A stretch of DNA of 58,302 nt from an uncultured Roseburia sp. (GCA_947649645.1 CANSSP010000020.1:1-58302); one strand, 5' to 3'; positions 1-9,158 are shown, counted from the first letter of the stretch. Notes: a model not told the origin generated them from the sequence alone. Numbers and translations: made by a program.

Positions 1-75
1 CAAGAACAGCAGATGAACGTTGTACGGATTATTTCAGCTAAATTATATATACATGTGAAAAAGAAAGAAGAATGA
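1..75 (+). CDS. possible C-terminal tail of an upstream gene (partial)
   Basis: A reading frame enters from the window edge and ends at TGA 73-75, giving about 24 residues ending in a basic stretch (VKKKEE). It is too short to assign to a family. It may simply be an open stretch of non-coding sequence. No start or ribosome binding site is visible inside the window. Confidence 0.3.
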   Translation, partial: QEQQMNVVRIISAKLYIHVKKKEE

Positions 76-395
76 GGGGGGATTCCGTAGTAGTCGGCAT
101 TGGTGGTAATGTGTATAACTGGCTGTCTTAATGAAAGTATAAATTTCAAAATTTAAATTTTTAACTCATCACTTGACAATGCTGCATAGATATCCCCGGT
201 TTTTACAAATCCGCCATGGAAATTGACCGTTCCATGATGTATAATAGGAGCACAATAACAGTGATGTCTGATCTCTGATGCAAAATAAATCAAAAAATCA
301 GATAAAGGCGAGATTTGTGCCGCGCGCTGCGAAGCCTGCCACAGCTTACCACAAACTCGTTCACACACAACAGGCAGCACAGAAATGAGGAAAAG
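76..395. other. gene-poor leader upstream of the GH3 gene
   Basis: About 320 bases without a convincing gene. It is AT-rich around 135-165 and holds a dyad at 215-236 and a TATAAT at 240-245 (listed separately). A minus-strand open frame runs through it, but it mostly mirrors the GH3 gene and has no supporting start signal. Confidence 0.5.
215..245 (+). promoter_or_regulatory. candidate promoter and operator dyad for the GH3 gene
   Basis: TATAAT at 240-245 lies 17 bases after a weak -35-like TGGAAA (217-222). An inverted repeat CATGGAA-N8-TTCCATG (215-221 and 230-236) covers the -35 position, as expected of a repressor or activator site. A further TTGACA at 173-178 has no matching -10. The regulator is unknown; the AraC protein encoded at 3186-4181 is one candidate. 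Confidence 0.35.
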
Positions 396-3173
396 ATGGG
401 AAAATATTTTCTTGACACGGACAAATATGCCGCGCTTGCAAGAACCGCGGCGGCAGAAGGCTGTGTTCTTCTGAAAAACAAAGATCACGCGCTTCCTCTC
501 CGAAAGGGAGACCGCGTGGCGGTTTTCGGCAGGATTGCCCATACGTATTACAAGAGCGGCCTGGGATCCGGCGGCCTTGTCAACACCAGGTATGTGACCG
601 GCATCCTGGATGCACTGCGTTCCGAAAAAGACATTGTCCTCAACGAAAAGGTACTGCAGATCTATGAAGAATGGATTGGCAGACATCCGTACGACGAGGG
701 CGCCGGCTGGGGACAGGTTCCCTGGGCACAGGAAGAAATGCCATTCTCGGAAGCGCTTGCCGACGCGGCGGACGGCGCAGATATCGCCCTTATCGTCATC
801 GGACGCACGGCCGGAGAAGATCAGGATAACCAGGCAAAAGAGGGAAGCTATCTTCTGACTGCCACAGAACACGAGCTGATCAAGGCTGTCAGCCAACGTT
901 TCACGCGCACGGCCGTCCTCCTTAATGTCGGCAATATTATTGACATGAAGTGGGTGGACGAGTCAGAACCGGCTTCTGTCCTCTATGTATGGCAGGGAGG
1001 GCAGGAAGGCGGAAACGGCATCGTCGATGTCCTTACGGGCAGAGTAAACCCCTGTGGAAAACTGCCCGACACAATCGCATGCGACATCACGGATTATCCG
1101 TCAACAGCAAATTTCGGGGACGCCGTGCGAAATTTTTACAAAGAAGACATTTATGTGGGTTACCGCTATTTTGAGACATTCGCAAAAGAAAAAGTGCTCT
1201 ATCCCTTCGGCTTCGGCCTGTCCTACACGACCTTCTCGATCCTGGGTTCTCTGAAAGAAACCGCAGAGGACAGCGTCACTTTGGATATCTCAGTGACAAA
1301 CACTGGGAGCATCCCGGGAAAAGAAGTGGTACAGGTCTATGTAAAAGCGCCCCAGGGGCTTCTGGGTAAACCGGAACGCGTCCTGGCCGGATTTGAAAAA
1401 ACAAAAACGCTGTCACCCGGAGAGACACAGACAATCACACTCACCATTCCGGAATATGCCTTTGCCTCCTATGACGACGGAGGGAAAACCGGACACAAGA
1501 ACTGTTACGTGCTCGAAGAGGGCACCTACGAATTTTTTGCAGGGACAGACGTCCGCAGCGCATCCTGTGTCGGAAAGACCTTTAAGACCTTTACCGTTGT
1601 ACAGGAACTGACAGAAGCGCTGGCGCCGGTGATCCCGTTTGAGCGCATCCGTCCATGCATGGACGGCGACCGCTTTTCACCGGTATCCGAGCCAGTTCCA
1701 CTGCGCACGGTTTCGCCGCAGGAAAGACTTCTGACAAAACTTCCCTCTGAAATCGCGTTTACCGGTGATCTCGGATACCGTCTCCGCGACGTCTACGAGA
1801 AAAAAATAGCAATGGAATCGTTTGTCGGACAATTAAACGACACGGAACTGATGTGCCTTTTCCGCGGAGAAGGAATGTGCAGTCCAAAGGTCACGCCGGG
1901 AACCGCTTCCGCATTTGGCGGCCTGACAGCGTCGTTAAGGGCATATGGCATCCCCGCCGCATGCTGTTCGGACGGTCCCTCCGGTATCCGCATGGATTGC
2001 GGCACAAAGGCATTTTCCATGCCGAACGGAACGCTGCTCGGATCCACCTTTAACCTGGAACTGGTGCAGAATCTCTATGAATGTACCGGTCTGGAACTGC
2101 GGAAAAACCGTATCGACACGCTTCTAGGTCCAGGCTTAAACCTCCACAGAAATCCGCTGAACGGGCGCAATTTCGAGTATATCTCGGAAGACCCTCTTCT
2201 GACCGGAAAAATGGGCGCCGCCCAGCTTCGCGGCATGAACCGGTCTGGTTCAACCGGAACCATAAAACATTTCAGCACAAACAACCAGGAAACACATCGC
2301 AGAAACGTCGACGCCGCCGTCTCAGAACGTGCTTTAAGAGAACTCTACCTGAAATGCTTCGAAATCGCGGTAAAAGAAGGGGACTGCCGCTCCGTAATGA
2401 CGACATACGGACCCTTAAACGGCATCTGGACTGCCGGAAATTATGACCTGAATACGACAATTCTGCGCGGAGAGTGGGGATTTTCGGGCATTGTCATGAC
2501 CGACTGGTGGGCCGCCGGAAACACAGAAGGAGAACAGGGCGACGTGAAAAACCGTTCCGTGATGATCGCGGCACAAAACGATCTGTTTATGGTCTGTGCG
2601 GACGCCTCTGACCCCGGCCAGGATAACGTCGCAGAAGCACTCTCAGCCGGAACTGTCAGCCGGGCGATGCTGCAGCGAAACGCAGTCAATATCCTTGGCT
2701 TTATCTTAAAAAGTCCCGCCATGCTCTATGAAATGGAAAAGATCGACGAAGAAGAGTTAAACGACCGGAAAGCCCTCGGAGACGATGATTTTTCACCGGA
2801 AGATCTGGTCTATTATACGGCGGATGAGACCACAGACACCGTGACCATTTCCGGCAAAGACTGGGATACCACAAAAGGCAGCAGCATTGTGTTCGGCATC
2901 TGCATGCCCAGAATGGGACTTTATGATATTTCTTTTCAGATGAAATCAGAGCTTGGGGAACTGGCACAGCTCCCGGTATCTGTCTTTTACGACAATGTGC
3001 TGAAAATGACCGTCACCGTCCGCGGCTCAGAGGGCGCAGAAATAACAGAGACAAGAGATCTCGGCGGCATTTTCGGCAGCAGCCATTATATCAGACTTTA
3101 TTTTGGAGCAAACGGCCTGTCCGTGGACAAAATAACGATATCGCTGCGCGAAGAACTGGAAAGGCCATTTTAA
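396..3173 (+). CDS. GH3 beta-glucosidase with permuted domain order
   Basis: Glycoside hydrolase family 3 enzyme, 925 residues, predicted to release glucose or xylose units from oligosaccharides in the cytoplasm (no signal peptide). The usual domain order is inverted. Residues about 8-250 are the GH3 (alpha/beta) sandwich domain (GCVLLKN, then GRTAGEDQD), 290-400 are an Fn3-like domain (GKEVVQVYVK), and the TIM-barrel domain follows at about 490-780. The barrel contains the substrate motif CCSDGPSGIR, the KHF region, and VMTDWW with nucleophile Asp703. A further beta-rich module of about 120 residues ends the protein. The start at 396 was chosen because GAGG sits 5 bases upstream; an earlier in-frame ATG at 315 lacks such a site. 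The next gene, the AraC regulator, is convergent and only 12 bases away. The family call is firm; the exact substrate is not. Confidence 0.93.
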   Translation: MGKYFLDTDKYAALARTAAAEGCVLLKNKDHALPLRKGDRVAVFGRIAHTYYKSGLGSGGLVNTRYVTGILDALRSEKDIVLNEKVLQIYEEWIGRHPYDEGAGWGQVPWAQEEMPFSEALADAADGADIALIVIGRTAGEDQDNQAKEGSYLLTATEHELIKAVSQRFTRTAVLLNVGNIIDMKWVDESEPASVLYVWQGGQEGGNGIVDVLTGRVNPCGKLPDTIACDITDYPSTANFGDAVRNFYKEDIYVGYRYFETFAKEKVLYPFGFGLSYTTFSILGSLKETAEDSVTLDISVTNTGSIPGKEVVQVYVKAPQGLLGKPERVLAGFEKTKTLSPGETQTITLTIPEYAFASYDDGGKTGHKNCYVLEEGTYEFFAGTDVRSASCVGKTFKTFTVVQELTEALAPVIPFERIRPCMDGDRFSPVSEPVPLRTVSPQERLLTKLPSEIAFTGDLGYRLRDVYEKKIAMESFVGQLNDTELMCLFRGEGMCSPKVTPGTASAFGGLTASLRAYGIPAACCSDGPSGIRMDCGTKAFSMPNGTLLGSTFNLELVQNLYECTGLELRKNRIDTLLGPGLNLHRNPLNGRNFEYISEDPLLTGKMGAAQLRGMNRSGSTGTIKHFSTNNQETHRRNVDAAVSERALRELYLKCFEIAVKEGDCRSVMTTYGPLNGIWTAGNYDLNTTILRGEWGFSGIVMTDWWAAGNTEGEQGDVKNRSVMIAAQNDLFMVCADASDPGQDNVAEALSAGTVSRAMLQRNAVNILGFILKSPAMLYEMEKIDEEELNDRKALGDDDFSPEDLVYYTADETTDTVTISGKDWDTTKGSSIVFGICMPRMGLYDISFQMKSELGELAQLPVSVFYDNVLKMTVTVRGSEGAEITETRDLGGIFGSSHYIRLYFGANGLSVDKITISLREELERPF

Positions 3174-3185
3174 AAATACATACTT

Positions 3186-4181
3186 TCACTTCTGGCACAT
3201 CAGATTTTTATACTGAGTCGGAGAGAGGCGGTATTCGCGCCTGAAAGCGCGATAAAATGCGGCATAATCACAGAAACCGACCTGCTCTCCGATCTGGTTT
3301 AACGGAATCCCTCTCTCAATCAGAAGCCTGGCGGCAATGAGACGGCGCTGCGTGACAAACTGATAGAAACTGATGTCCATACGACTTCGAAACAGCTTGC
3401 TGAGCTTGCTCTGACTGATATAAAAATGATGCGCCGTGTCTTCCAGTGTGATTTTATCACCCATATGTTTTTCAATAAACCGGACGACGTCATCCACCAG
3501 ATCTTCTTTTTCTGATATTGTCTGTATCTCTCCCGACACTGCCTGTGAGAGCAGTCCCATCAGCGCAAGCGCGTTTCCACACAGAACGCTTTCACATGCC
3601 CTGCTCTCGCGGACAGATTCCGCATAAATACGTGTAAAATATTCAGAAAGAGACTCCCACTGCCCCTTGCCGGTATGCACGATGTGGCCTCTGGGTGAAT
3701 TGATTTTTCCCGACTCCGGCGATCCGTTTATGGACAGATCGGGCCAGAGGTTTTTACAGGAATCGGCAAAATCCGTGCTGATCCAGATCACAATGCGCTC
3801 ATAATATTCATTTTTCATCTTTTCCGTAAAAAGCGGGCGATGACTGAGCCCCGGCGGAATCACAATAATATCGCCTTCTTCAATCTGATAACGCTCCGCT
3901 CCCAGAAGGTATTCCGGATTTCCGGAACAACAATACAACAGCTCATAAAAAGAGTGGCTGTGAAGCTGCAGCGTATCACTCTGCAGGCTGATGTCCCGCT
4001 GGGCGTCCACAAACCGGGATCTCATTTTAAGCTCCTGGTAAAAGTTGAGCACACCCCGCGCCTTATAATGCTCCAGCAGAAACTGCCTGATCTCATTCTG
4101 TTTCTCCCTGGAGAGAGAGAAAAAGCTCTGTTCATACTTCTGATAATCCTTTGCATCGATATCAATACCGTTCCTTTTCAT
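3186..4181 (-). CDS. AraC-family transcriptional regulator with cupin sensor domain
   Basis: 331-residue regulator. Residues about 60-130 form a cupin-like effector domain (LHSHSFYELLYCCSGNPEYLLG, then EGDIIVIPPG). The last 100 residues carry two AraC helix-turn-helix units (TLEDTAHHFYISQSKLSKLF and NQIGEQVGFCDYAAFYRAFRR). It lies between the GH3 gene and the divergent symporter-esterase pair, so it probably switches these sugar genes in response to a glycan breakdown product. ATG at 4181 is chosen because GGAGGTG precedes it. The GTG two codons earlier lies inside that ribosome binding site and is an unlikely start. The inducer is unknown. Confidence 0.9.
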   Translation of the reverse strand: MKRNGIDIDAKDYQKYEQSFFSLSREKQNEIRQFLLEHYKARGVLNFYQELKMRSRFVDAQRDISLQSDTLQLHSHSFYELLYCCSGNPEYLLGAERYQIEEGDIIVIPPGLSHRPLFTEKMKNEYYERIVIWISTDFADSCKNLWPDLSINGSPESGKINSPRGHIVHTGKGQWESLSEYFTRIYAESVRESRACESVLCGNALALMGLLSQAVSGEIQTISEKEDLVDDVVRFIEKHMGDKITLEDTAHHFYISQSKLSKLFRSRMDISFYQFVTQRRLIAARLLIERGIPLNQIGEQVGFCDYAAFYRAFRREYRLSPTQYKNLMCQK

Positions 4182-4238
4182 CGTCACCTCCCGGAAAACT
4201 TATACGCCCTCATATACCAGAATCACAATATAAAATAC

Positions 4239-4255
4239 TGAAATCTACATTTTCA
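4239..4255. promoter_or_regulatory. candidate operator dyad between araC-type and symporter genes
   Basis: TGAAA-N7-TTTCA inverted repeat in the AT-rich divergent region (4188-4344). Its position suits a site for the adjacent AraC protein. The half-sites are short, so it could occur by chance. Confidence 0.25.
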
Positions 4256-4344
4256 ATGCGATTTAAATTTATTATACTTAAAATAACACAAGAAATTTTT
4301 TTAGACAATGCACTTTTTGTGAAATTTGTCAGAAGGGGGTAACA

Positions 4345-5709
4345 ATGGAAACAACGAAAAAAAAATTTGGGGTGAAAGACCAGATCTGCTATCTGTTCGG
4401 CGACGTGGGAGGAAGCTTTGTCAATCTGTATGTCGACGCCTACTTCCTGGTATTCTGTACCTATGTGCTCGGGATCAGCACCTATTTTATGGGGACTCTG
4501 TTTCTGATTTCCAGAATATGGGATGCCATCAACGACCCGCTGATCGGTTCCATACCAGACCGCCATATGCTTGGAAAAAGCGGGGACCGGTTTAAACCGT
4601 ACATAAAACTGTTTATGCTGCCGCTGGCCTTAAGCGGCGTCCTCTGCTTTACAAACGTTTCTGGTTTTCCCGATTTCTGGAAACATGCATGGGTCTGTTT
4701 TGCGTACATTGCCTATGGCATGTGCTATACCGGGGCTTCAATGCCATACGGTTCGCTGGCAACCGTCATCACCTCTGATCCGGTGGAAAATGCAAAACTG
4801 TCGCGCGCACGCTCTTTTGGCGGAGCCATCGTCGGTATCCTGCTCTCACTCGTACCGCAGTTTATCTATGACAAAGACACCAACCCGGTTCCGATGGCAT
4901 TTTTCGCCATTGCAATTTGTTTCGGACTGGGCAGTATACTTGCGTACACGATTCTGCTCGCCGGAAGCACAGAACGCATTCACTATGAAGTAAAAAAAGA
5001 CGAGTACCGATACAGCGAAGTACTGGTAAACTGTCTGCACAACCGGCCTCTGATCGGCTGTATGGTAGCGGCGGTCGGATTTCTGTTTTACAACACCGGA
5101 TTCGGGCAGATTGCGTCCTATATGTTTAAAGAATATTATCACGACACGAGCATCATCACATTTGCATCTCTGATTACAATGCCGCTGATGCTGCTGATCT
5201 TCCCGTTTATTCCAAAACTGGTACAAAAATTCGGTAAAGTAGGTTCTGTCCTCTATCCCTGCCTGCTGGGCTGCGTAATCAGTGGAATTTTGTTTTTCAT
5301 ACCGATTCAGAATCCATGGATTTATCTGGTAATCAATGCCATCGCTGTAATCGGACCGATGTGTTATGCGCTGAACTGCTGGGCGATCGTCTCCGACTGT
5401 ATCGAATACCACGAATACAGGTTCGGACAGCGGGCCAACGGCTCTATCTATTCGATTTATACATTTTCGCGCAAAATCGGAAGTGCCCTGGCATCAGCTT
5501 TTGCAAGCTATTCCCTGGGCTTTATCGGCTATGTGTCCGGCGTCAACGAACAGACGGCCGAGGTTGCAGAACGCATCCGCTATCTGGTGACGGCGGTTCC
5601 GCTGATTGCCTGCATACTGATCTGTGTCGGTCTTGGTCTGATTTTTAATCTGAAAAAAGAAGAAAGCGTAAGGATTCACGAGGAACTGGAAACGAGACAT
5701 ACAAAATAA
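4345..5709 (+). CDS. GPH-family sugar:cation symporter (MFS)
   Basis: 454-residue inner-membrane transporter of the glycoside-pentoside-hexuronide family (MelB/XynB-like), with about 12 hydrophobic segments. Family hallmarks visible are the N-terminal ISRIWDAINDPLIGSIPDR stretch (the GPH Asp-rich loop between helices 2 and 3) and conserved helices such as FASLITMPLMLLIFPFIPKLVQKFGKV. It probably imports a glycoside or short oligosaccharide with Na+ or H+. The start is set by AGAAGGGGGTAAC immediately upstream. It is followed 12 bases later by the esterase gene and is divergent from the AraC regulator, so transporter and esterase form one inducible unit. The substrate cannot be read from sequence. 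Confidence 0.9.
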   Translation: METTKKKFGVKDQICYLFGDVGGSFVNLYVDAYFLVFCTYVLGISTYFMGTLFLISRIWDAINDPLIGSIPDRHMLGKSGDRFKPYIKLFMLPLALSGVLCFTNVSGFPDFWKHAWVCFAYIAYGMCYTGASMPYGSLATVITSDPVENAKLSRARSFGGAIVGILLSLVPQFIYDKDTNPVPMAFFAIAICFGLGSILAYTILLAGSTERIHYEVKKDEYRYSEVLVNCLHNRPLIGCMVAAVGFLFYNTGFGQIASYMFKEYYHDTSIITFASLITMPLMLLIFPFIPKLVQKFGKVGSVLYPCLLGCVISGILFFIPIQNPWIYLVINAIAVIGPMCYALNCWAIVSDCIEYHEYRFGQRANGSIYSIYTFSRKIGSALASAFASYSLGFIGYVSGVNEQTAEVAERIRYLVTAVPLIACILICVGLGLIFNLKKEESVRIHEELETRHTK

Positions 5710-5721
5710 GGAGGACATCAG

Positions 5722-7098
5722 ATGGAAATGCAGATCGAAACACCCTGCGGCAGAATACAGGGAAGTTCCTGCCAGTATCCAGAAGTCATTTCATTCCGTG
5801 GGATCCGGTACGCGACAGCCGGGCGATGGGAATATCCGCAGATGACAGAACACTGGGAAGGCGTATATGACGCCACCGGATACAAAGCCTGCAGCTACCA
5901 GCCAAGGGCATTTTACAATGAAGCGGATGTGCCGGAAAAAGCATTTTATTACAATGAATTTCGCAAAGGCGAACACTATACTTATGACGAGGACTGCCTG
6001 TTTTTAAATATCTGGACCCCGGCGGAAGCCGTGCCCGAAAGCCGTCTCCCGGTTCTGTTTTACATCCATGGCGGAGGTTTTACCGGCGGCTGCGGCCATG
6101 AAAAACATTTTGACGGACCGGTCTGGCCGACGCAGGGAGTCATTGCCGTGACGATCAATTACCGCCTTGGCCCGATGGGATTTCTGTGCCTTCCGGAATT
6201 AAAAAAAGAAGCCGGACACAGTGGAAATTACGGATTATACGACCAGATTGCCGCACTGCAGTGGGTCAGTAAAAATATCGCCGCATTTGGTGGAAATCCG
6301 GACAATATAACAATCATGGGGCAGAGCGCCGGGGCGATGAGCGTGCAGTCGCTCTGTGTCAGCCCGCTGACCGGGCATCTGTTTTCGAAAGCCGTCATGA
6401 GCAGCGGCGGCGGCGTCAGCAAACTGCTTGACCTGTCCTCACCGGCCGAAAAACAGGAGCTTTTCTGGCAGAAAGTGATGGAGCGCTCCGGCTGTATGAC
6501 GCTTTCAGACTTTCGCCGGCTGGAGCCGGAAAGCCTGTTTCGGGCATGGCAGGACGAAAAGGCCGGGCAGCCTAAGATGGCGCAGATGACAGGTCCCTGC
6601 CTGGACGGCGTTCTTCTCCCACAAAGCGCCTTTGCGGCCGCCGGAAACGGAGAACAGAAAAATATTCCGTATCTGATGGGCTCCACCAGCCACGATATCA
6701 TGCCGCCGTTTATTTTCAAGATGGCAAAAGACTGGTGCAGGCTGCAGGCGCAGCAGGGAAAGCAGAAAAGCTATGCATGGTTTTTTGACCGGATGCTTCC
6801 AGGGGATAAAAACGGCGCATGGCACAGCAGCGATCTCTGGTACTGGTTCGGAACATTAAAAAACTGCTGGCGGCCGATGGAACAAAAAGATTACGAACTG
6901 AGCCGTCAGATGAGCCTCTACCTGACAAATTTTGCAAAAACCGGAAACCCGAACGGCGACGGACTGACGGAATGGCTCCCCGCGGCAAAGGGACAGAATA
7001 AAGTGCTGCGTCTGGGAGAAAAAGAAACGCATATGGGCAGCGTAAACATGGCAAAACTCAATTATACGATGCTGACCAATAAAGCAGTGGGAGAATAA
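5722..7098 (+). CDS. type-B carboxylesterase (para-nitrobenzyl-esterase-like)
   Basis: 458-residue alpha/beta-hydrolase of the carboxylesterase type-B family. The oxyanion loop HGGGF is at 116-120, the nucleophile elbow GQSAGA has Ser202, and GAWHSSDLW holds the likely catalytic His368. There is no signal peptide, so it probably acts in the cytoplasm on esters imported by the preceding symporter, for example acetyl or aromatic esters of plant oligosaccharides. AAGGAGGA lies 9 bases before the ATG, and the gene follows the symporter by 12 bases. At 458 residues it is shorter than many family members (about 490-540) but keeps the catalytic landmarks. The natural ester is unknown. Confidence 0.88.
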   Translation: MEMQIETPCGRIQGSSCQYPEVISFRGIRYATAGRWEYPQMTEHWEGVYDATGYKACSYQPRAFYNEADVPEKAFYYNEFRKGEHYTYDEDCLFLNIWTPAEAVPESRLPVLFYIHGGGFTGGCGHEKHFDGPVWPTQGVIAVTINYRLGPMGFLCLPELKKEAGHSGNYGLYDQIAALQWVSKNIAAFGGNPDNITIMGQSAGAMSVQSLCVSPLTGHLFSKAVMSSGGGVSKLLDLSSPAEKQELFWQKVMERSGCMTLSDFRRLEPESLFRAWQDEKAGQPKMAQMTGPCLDGVLLPQSAFAAAGNGEQKNIPYLMGSTSHDIMPPFIFKMAKDWCRLQAQQGKQKSYAWFFDRMLPGDKNGAWHSSDLWYWFGTLKNCWRPMEQKDYELSRQMSLYLTNFAKTGNPNGDGLTEWLPAAKGQNKVLRLGEKETHMGSVNMAKLNYTMLTNKAVGE

Positions 7099-7239
7099 CC
7101 TCTTTTTAAACACAGATACTGTACAAATCACCCCGGCTGCGGCGTAACTCCCCTATAAAGTCCGGGCACAAAAATCTTCCGGCCGGATAAATTTTTCTTC
7201 AGACACCGGACCGGCATATACGCAAAAAGGCATTCATAC

Positions 7240-7280
7240 GCCGGAACCCCTTGAAAACAGCGGGGTTCCGGCTATTTTTC
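7240..7280 (+). terminator. intrinsic terminator after the esterase gene
   Basis: An 11-base-pair perfect stem (7240-7250 with 7262-7272, GCCGGAACCCC and its complement) with an 11-base loop is followed by TATTTTTC. It separates the sugar operon from the injection-system operon. Confidence 0.85.
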
Positions 7281-7298
7281 CGCCCTTTTTCCATTTTT

Positions 7299-7335
7299 AT
7301 CTGTTAAGAATCTGTTAAGTACCTTCTGGTAGAAT
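7299..7335 (+). promoter_or_regulatory. injection-system operon promoter with OmpR/PhoP-like direct repeats
   Basis: Two copies of ATCTGTTAAG (7299-7308 and 7310-7319) repeat with an 11-base period. Read on the other strand they give TTAACA-N5-TTAACA, the arrangement known for Bacillus PhoP boxes. A -10-like TAGAAT (7330-7335) follows 11 bases later, and no good -35 is present. The repeats therefore sit where an activator would replace the -35. The promoter assignment is inferred from position. Confidence 0.45.
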
Positions 7336-7354
7336 TTTGTCGAATACAAAAAAA

Positions 7355-7397
7355 GAGGGGGGAATCCGGTTTCAGATACAGATGAAACCGGCAGCAT
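7355..7397 (+). promoter_or_regulatory. distant Shine-Dalgarno joined to the sheath start by a hairpin
   Basis: The only purine-rich ribosome site, GAGGGGGG (7355-7362), lies 35 bases before the sheath ATG. Between them is a perfect 9-base-pair hairpin (CCGGTTTCA 7366-7374, loop 7375-7382, TGAAACCGG 7383-7391). If the hairpin folds, the effective spacing shrinks to about 9 bases. Confidence 0.55.
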
Positions 7398-9134
7398 ATG
7401 GCAGAATATTTATCACCAGGCGTTTATGTAGAAGAATTTGAATCCGGCGGAAAACCGATGGAAGGCGTGGGCACCAGCACAGCCGGATTTATCGGCCTTG
7501 CAGAGCGCGGAGCCGTCGAGGGCGTCCCGCAGCTCGTCACAAACTTTGCGGATTTCAGACGAAAATATGGCGGATATCTCTCCGAAAATGAATTTGGAGA
7601 ATATCGCTTCCTGTCCTACGCCGTGGAACACTTTTTTATCAACGGCGGCTCCCGGGCTTTTATCGCACGTGTGGCGCCCGGCGATGCAAAATGCGCTGTG
7701 GGCAAAATTCCCACAGAAAATCCGACGCTCACGATCACCGCAAAAAATCCCGGTGTCTGGGGCAACCATATCAATATTGTCATCACACCGTCGGGCAAAG
7801 CAAAGACACAGATCCTTGATCTCTTAGAGACGGCGGACGGAAGACGGTATCACGTAAAAAACGCGGCCGGTTTTCATGCGGGAGATATCGTAATGTACTC
7901 CGACAAAACCACAATCAGTTATAACAAAGTCGTAAAATGCCAGGACAACATCATTGAATTTGCCACGGAGTATGACGAGGACGTCGTCGACAAAGGGCTT
8001 CTGCCCACAAAAGTCATCACAACCTGCGAATTTAATATGGAAATAAGAGTTGACGACCAGACAGAACTCTACGAAAATGTTTCTTTCAATATTGAAGCCG
8101 CCTCCTACATCGAAAAAAAGCTTGCAAAATCAGAGATGATTGCGGTGTCATACAAAGCAGACGACACAGAAGAAATCCTGCCGCCTTTTCTGACTCTGGC
8201 CGGTCAGGACACACGAAAAGCCGTCCTGGCCGTAACTTTAAGCGGCGGAACCAACGGAAACGTGGCGACGCTTTCCGCGGCCGAATTTATCGGGACAGAC
8301 AACGGAGCCGGAAAAAGAAGCGGAATACAGGCATTTTTAGACAATGACAACGTATCGATCATGGCGGTTCCAGGCGTCACCGACCCAAACGTACAGCTGA
8401 TGCTGGTGGCGCACTGCGAAAATGCGGCGAGTCGTTTTGCCGTGCTGGACGTCCCAAAGGATGCAAAAAAAGTCGACGACGTGACGGCGCACAGAGAAAT
8501 TTTTGATTCCAGCTATGCCGCGCTCTACCACCCATGGCTCACCGTTTTTGACCCGCTCGACAAGCGCAATATCGCAGTCCCGCCGTCCGGCTCCATCCTT
8601 GGAATCTACGCAAGAAGCGATAACACAAGAGGCGTTCACAAGGCCCCGGCCAATGAAGTCGTGCGCGCCTGCGTCGGCCTGGACTGTCCGTTTAACAAGG
8701 GAGAACAGGACATCTTAAACCCAAAAGGCGTAAATCTGATCCGTTCCTTCCCCGGAATGGGCATCCGCGTCTGGGGCGCCCGGACAGCCACCAGCAATCC
8801 GGGCTGGAAATATATAAACGTCCGCAGGCTGTTTATTTTTATCGAGGAGTCCATCAAAGCAAATACAAACTGGGCCGTATTCGAGCCGAACGACGAAGTG
8901 CTCTGGGTGCGTGTCAAACGGACCATTGAAGTGTTTCTGACGGGAATGTGGCGCGACGGCTCCCTTGCGGGCACCTCGCCGGCCGAAGCATTTTTCGTCA
9001 ATATCGGACATGATACGATGAGTCAGGACGATATCGATAACGGACGCCTGATCTGTGTAATCGGCGTCGCGCCGGTAAAACCGGCCGAATTTGTCATTTT
9101 CCGGATTTCGCAGAAAACGAGCGATTTGAACTGA
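7398..9134 (+). CDS. contractile sheath protein
   Basis: 578-residue tail sheath protein of the Pvc2/Afp2 and phage-sheath family. It forms the spring-like tube around the inner tube and contracts to drive it through a target membrane. The N-terminus MAEYLSPGVYVEEFESG is the typical sheath start, and the following GTSTAGFIGLAERG is a strongly conserved family block. The C-terminal NVRRLFIFIEESIKANTNWAVFEPN and the final WRDGSLAG region match the conserved sheath core that binds the tube. It is the first gene of the operon, and only one sheath gene is present, where Photorhabdus systems have three. Translation may depend on the hairpin described just upstream. Confidence 0.97.
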   Translation: MAEYLSPGVYVEEFESGGKPMEGVGTSTAGFIGLAERGAVEGVPQLVTNFADFRRKYGGYLSENEFGEYRFLSYAVEHFFINGGSRAFIARVAPGDAKCAVGKIPTENPTLTITAKNPGVWGNHINIVITPSGKAKTQILDLLETADGRRYHVKNAAGFHAGDIVMYSDKTTISYNKVVKCQDNIIEFATEYDEDVVDKGLLPTKVITTCEFNMEIRVDDQTELYENVSFNIEAASYIEKKLAKSEMIAVSYKADDTEEILPPFLTLAGQDTRKAVLAVTLSGGTNGNVATLSAAEFIGTDNGAGKRSGIQAFLDNDNVSIMAVPGVTDPNVQLMLVAHCENAASRFAVLDVPKDAKKVDDVTAHREIFDSSYAALYHPWLTVFDPLDKRNIAVPPSGSILGIYARSDNTRGVHKAPANEVVRACVGLDCPFNKGEQDILNPKGVNLIRSFPGMGIRVWGARTATSNPGWKYINVRRLFIFIEESIKANTNWAVFEPNDEVLWVRVKRTIEVFLTGMWRDGSLAGTSPAEAFFVNIGHDTMSQDDIDNGRLICVIGVAPVKPAEFVIFRISQKTSDLN

Positions 9135-9158
9135 CAGACGAAAAAGGAGTGAAAAACA

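Noticed and set aside
173..178. TTGACA upstream of GH3
   Set aside because: No -10 is found 16-18 bases downstream.
153..896. Long minus-strand open frame across the GH3 start
   Set aside because: It mirrors the GH3 gene, lacks a ribosome site and gives no recognisable protein.
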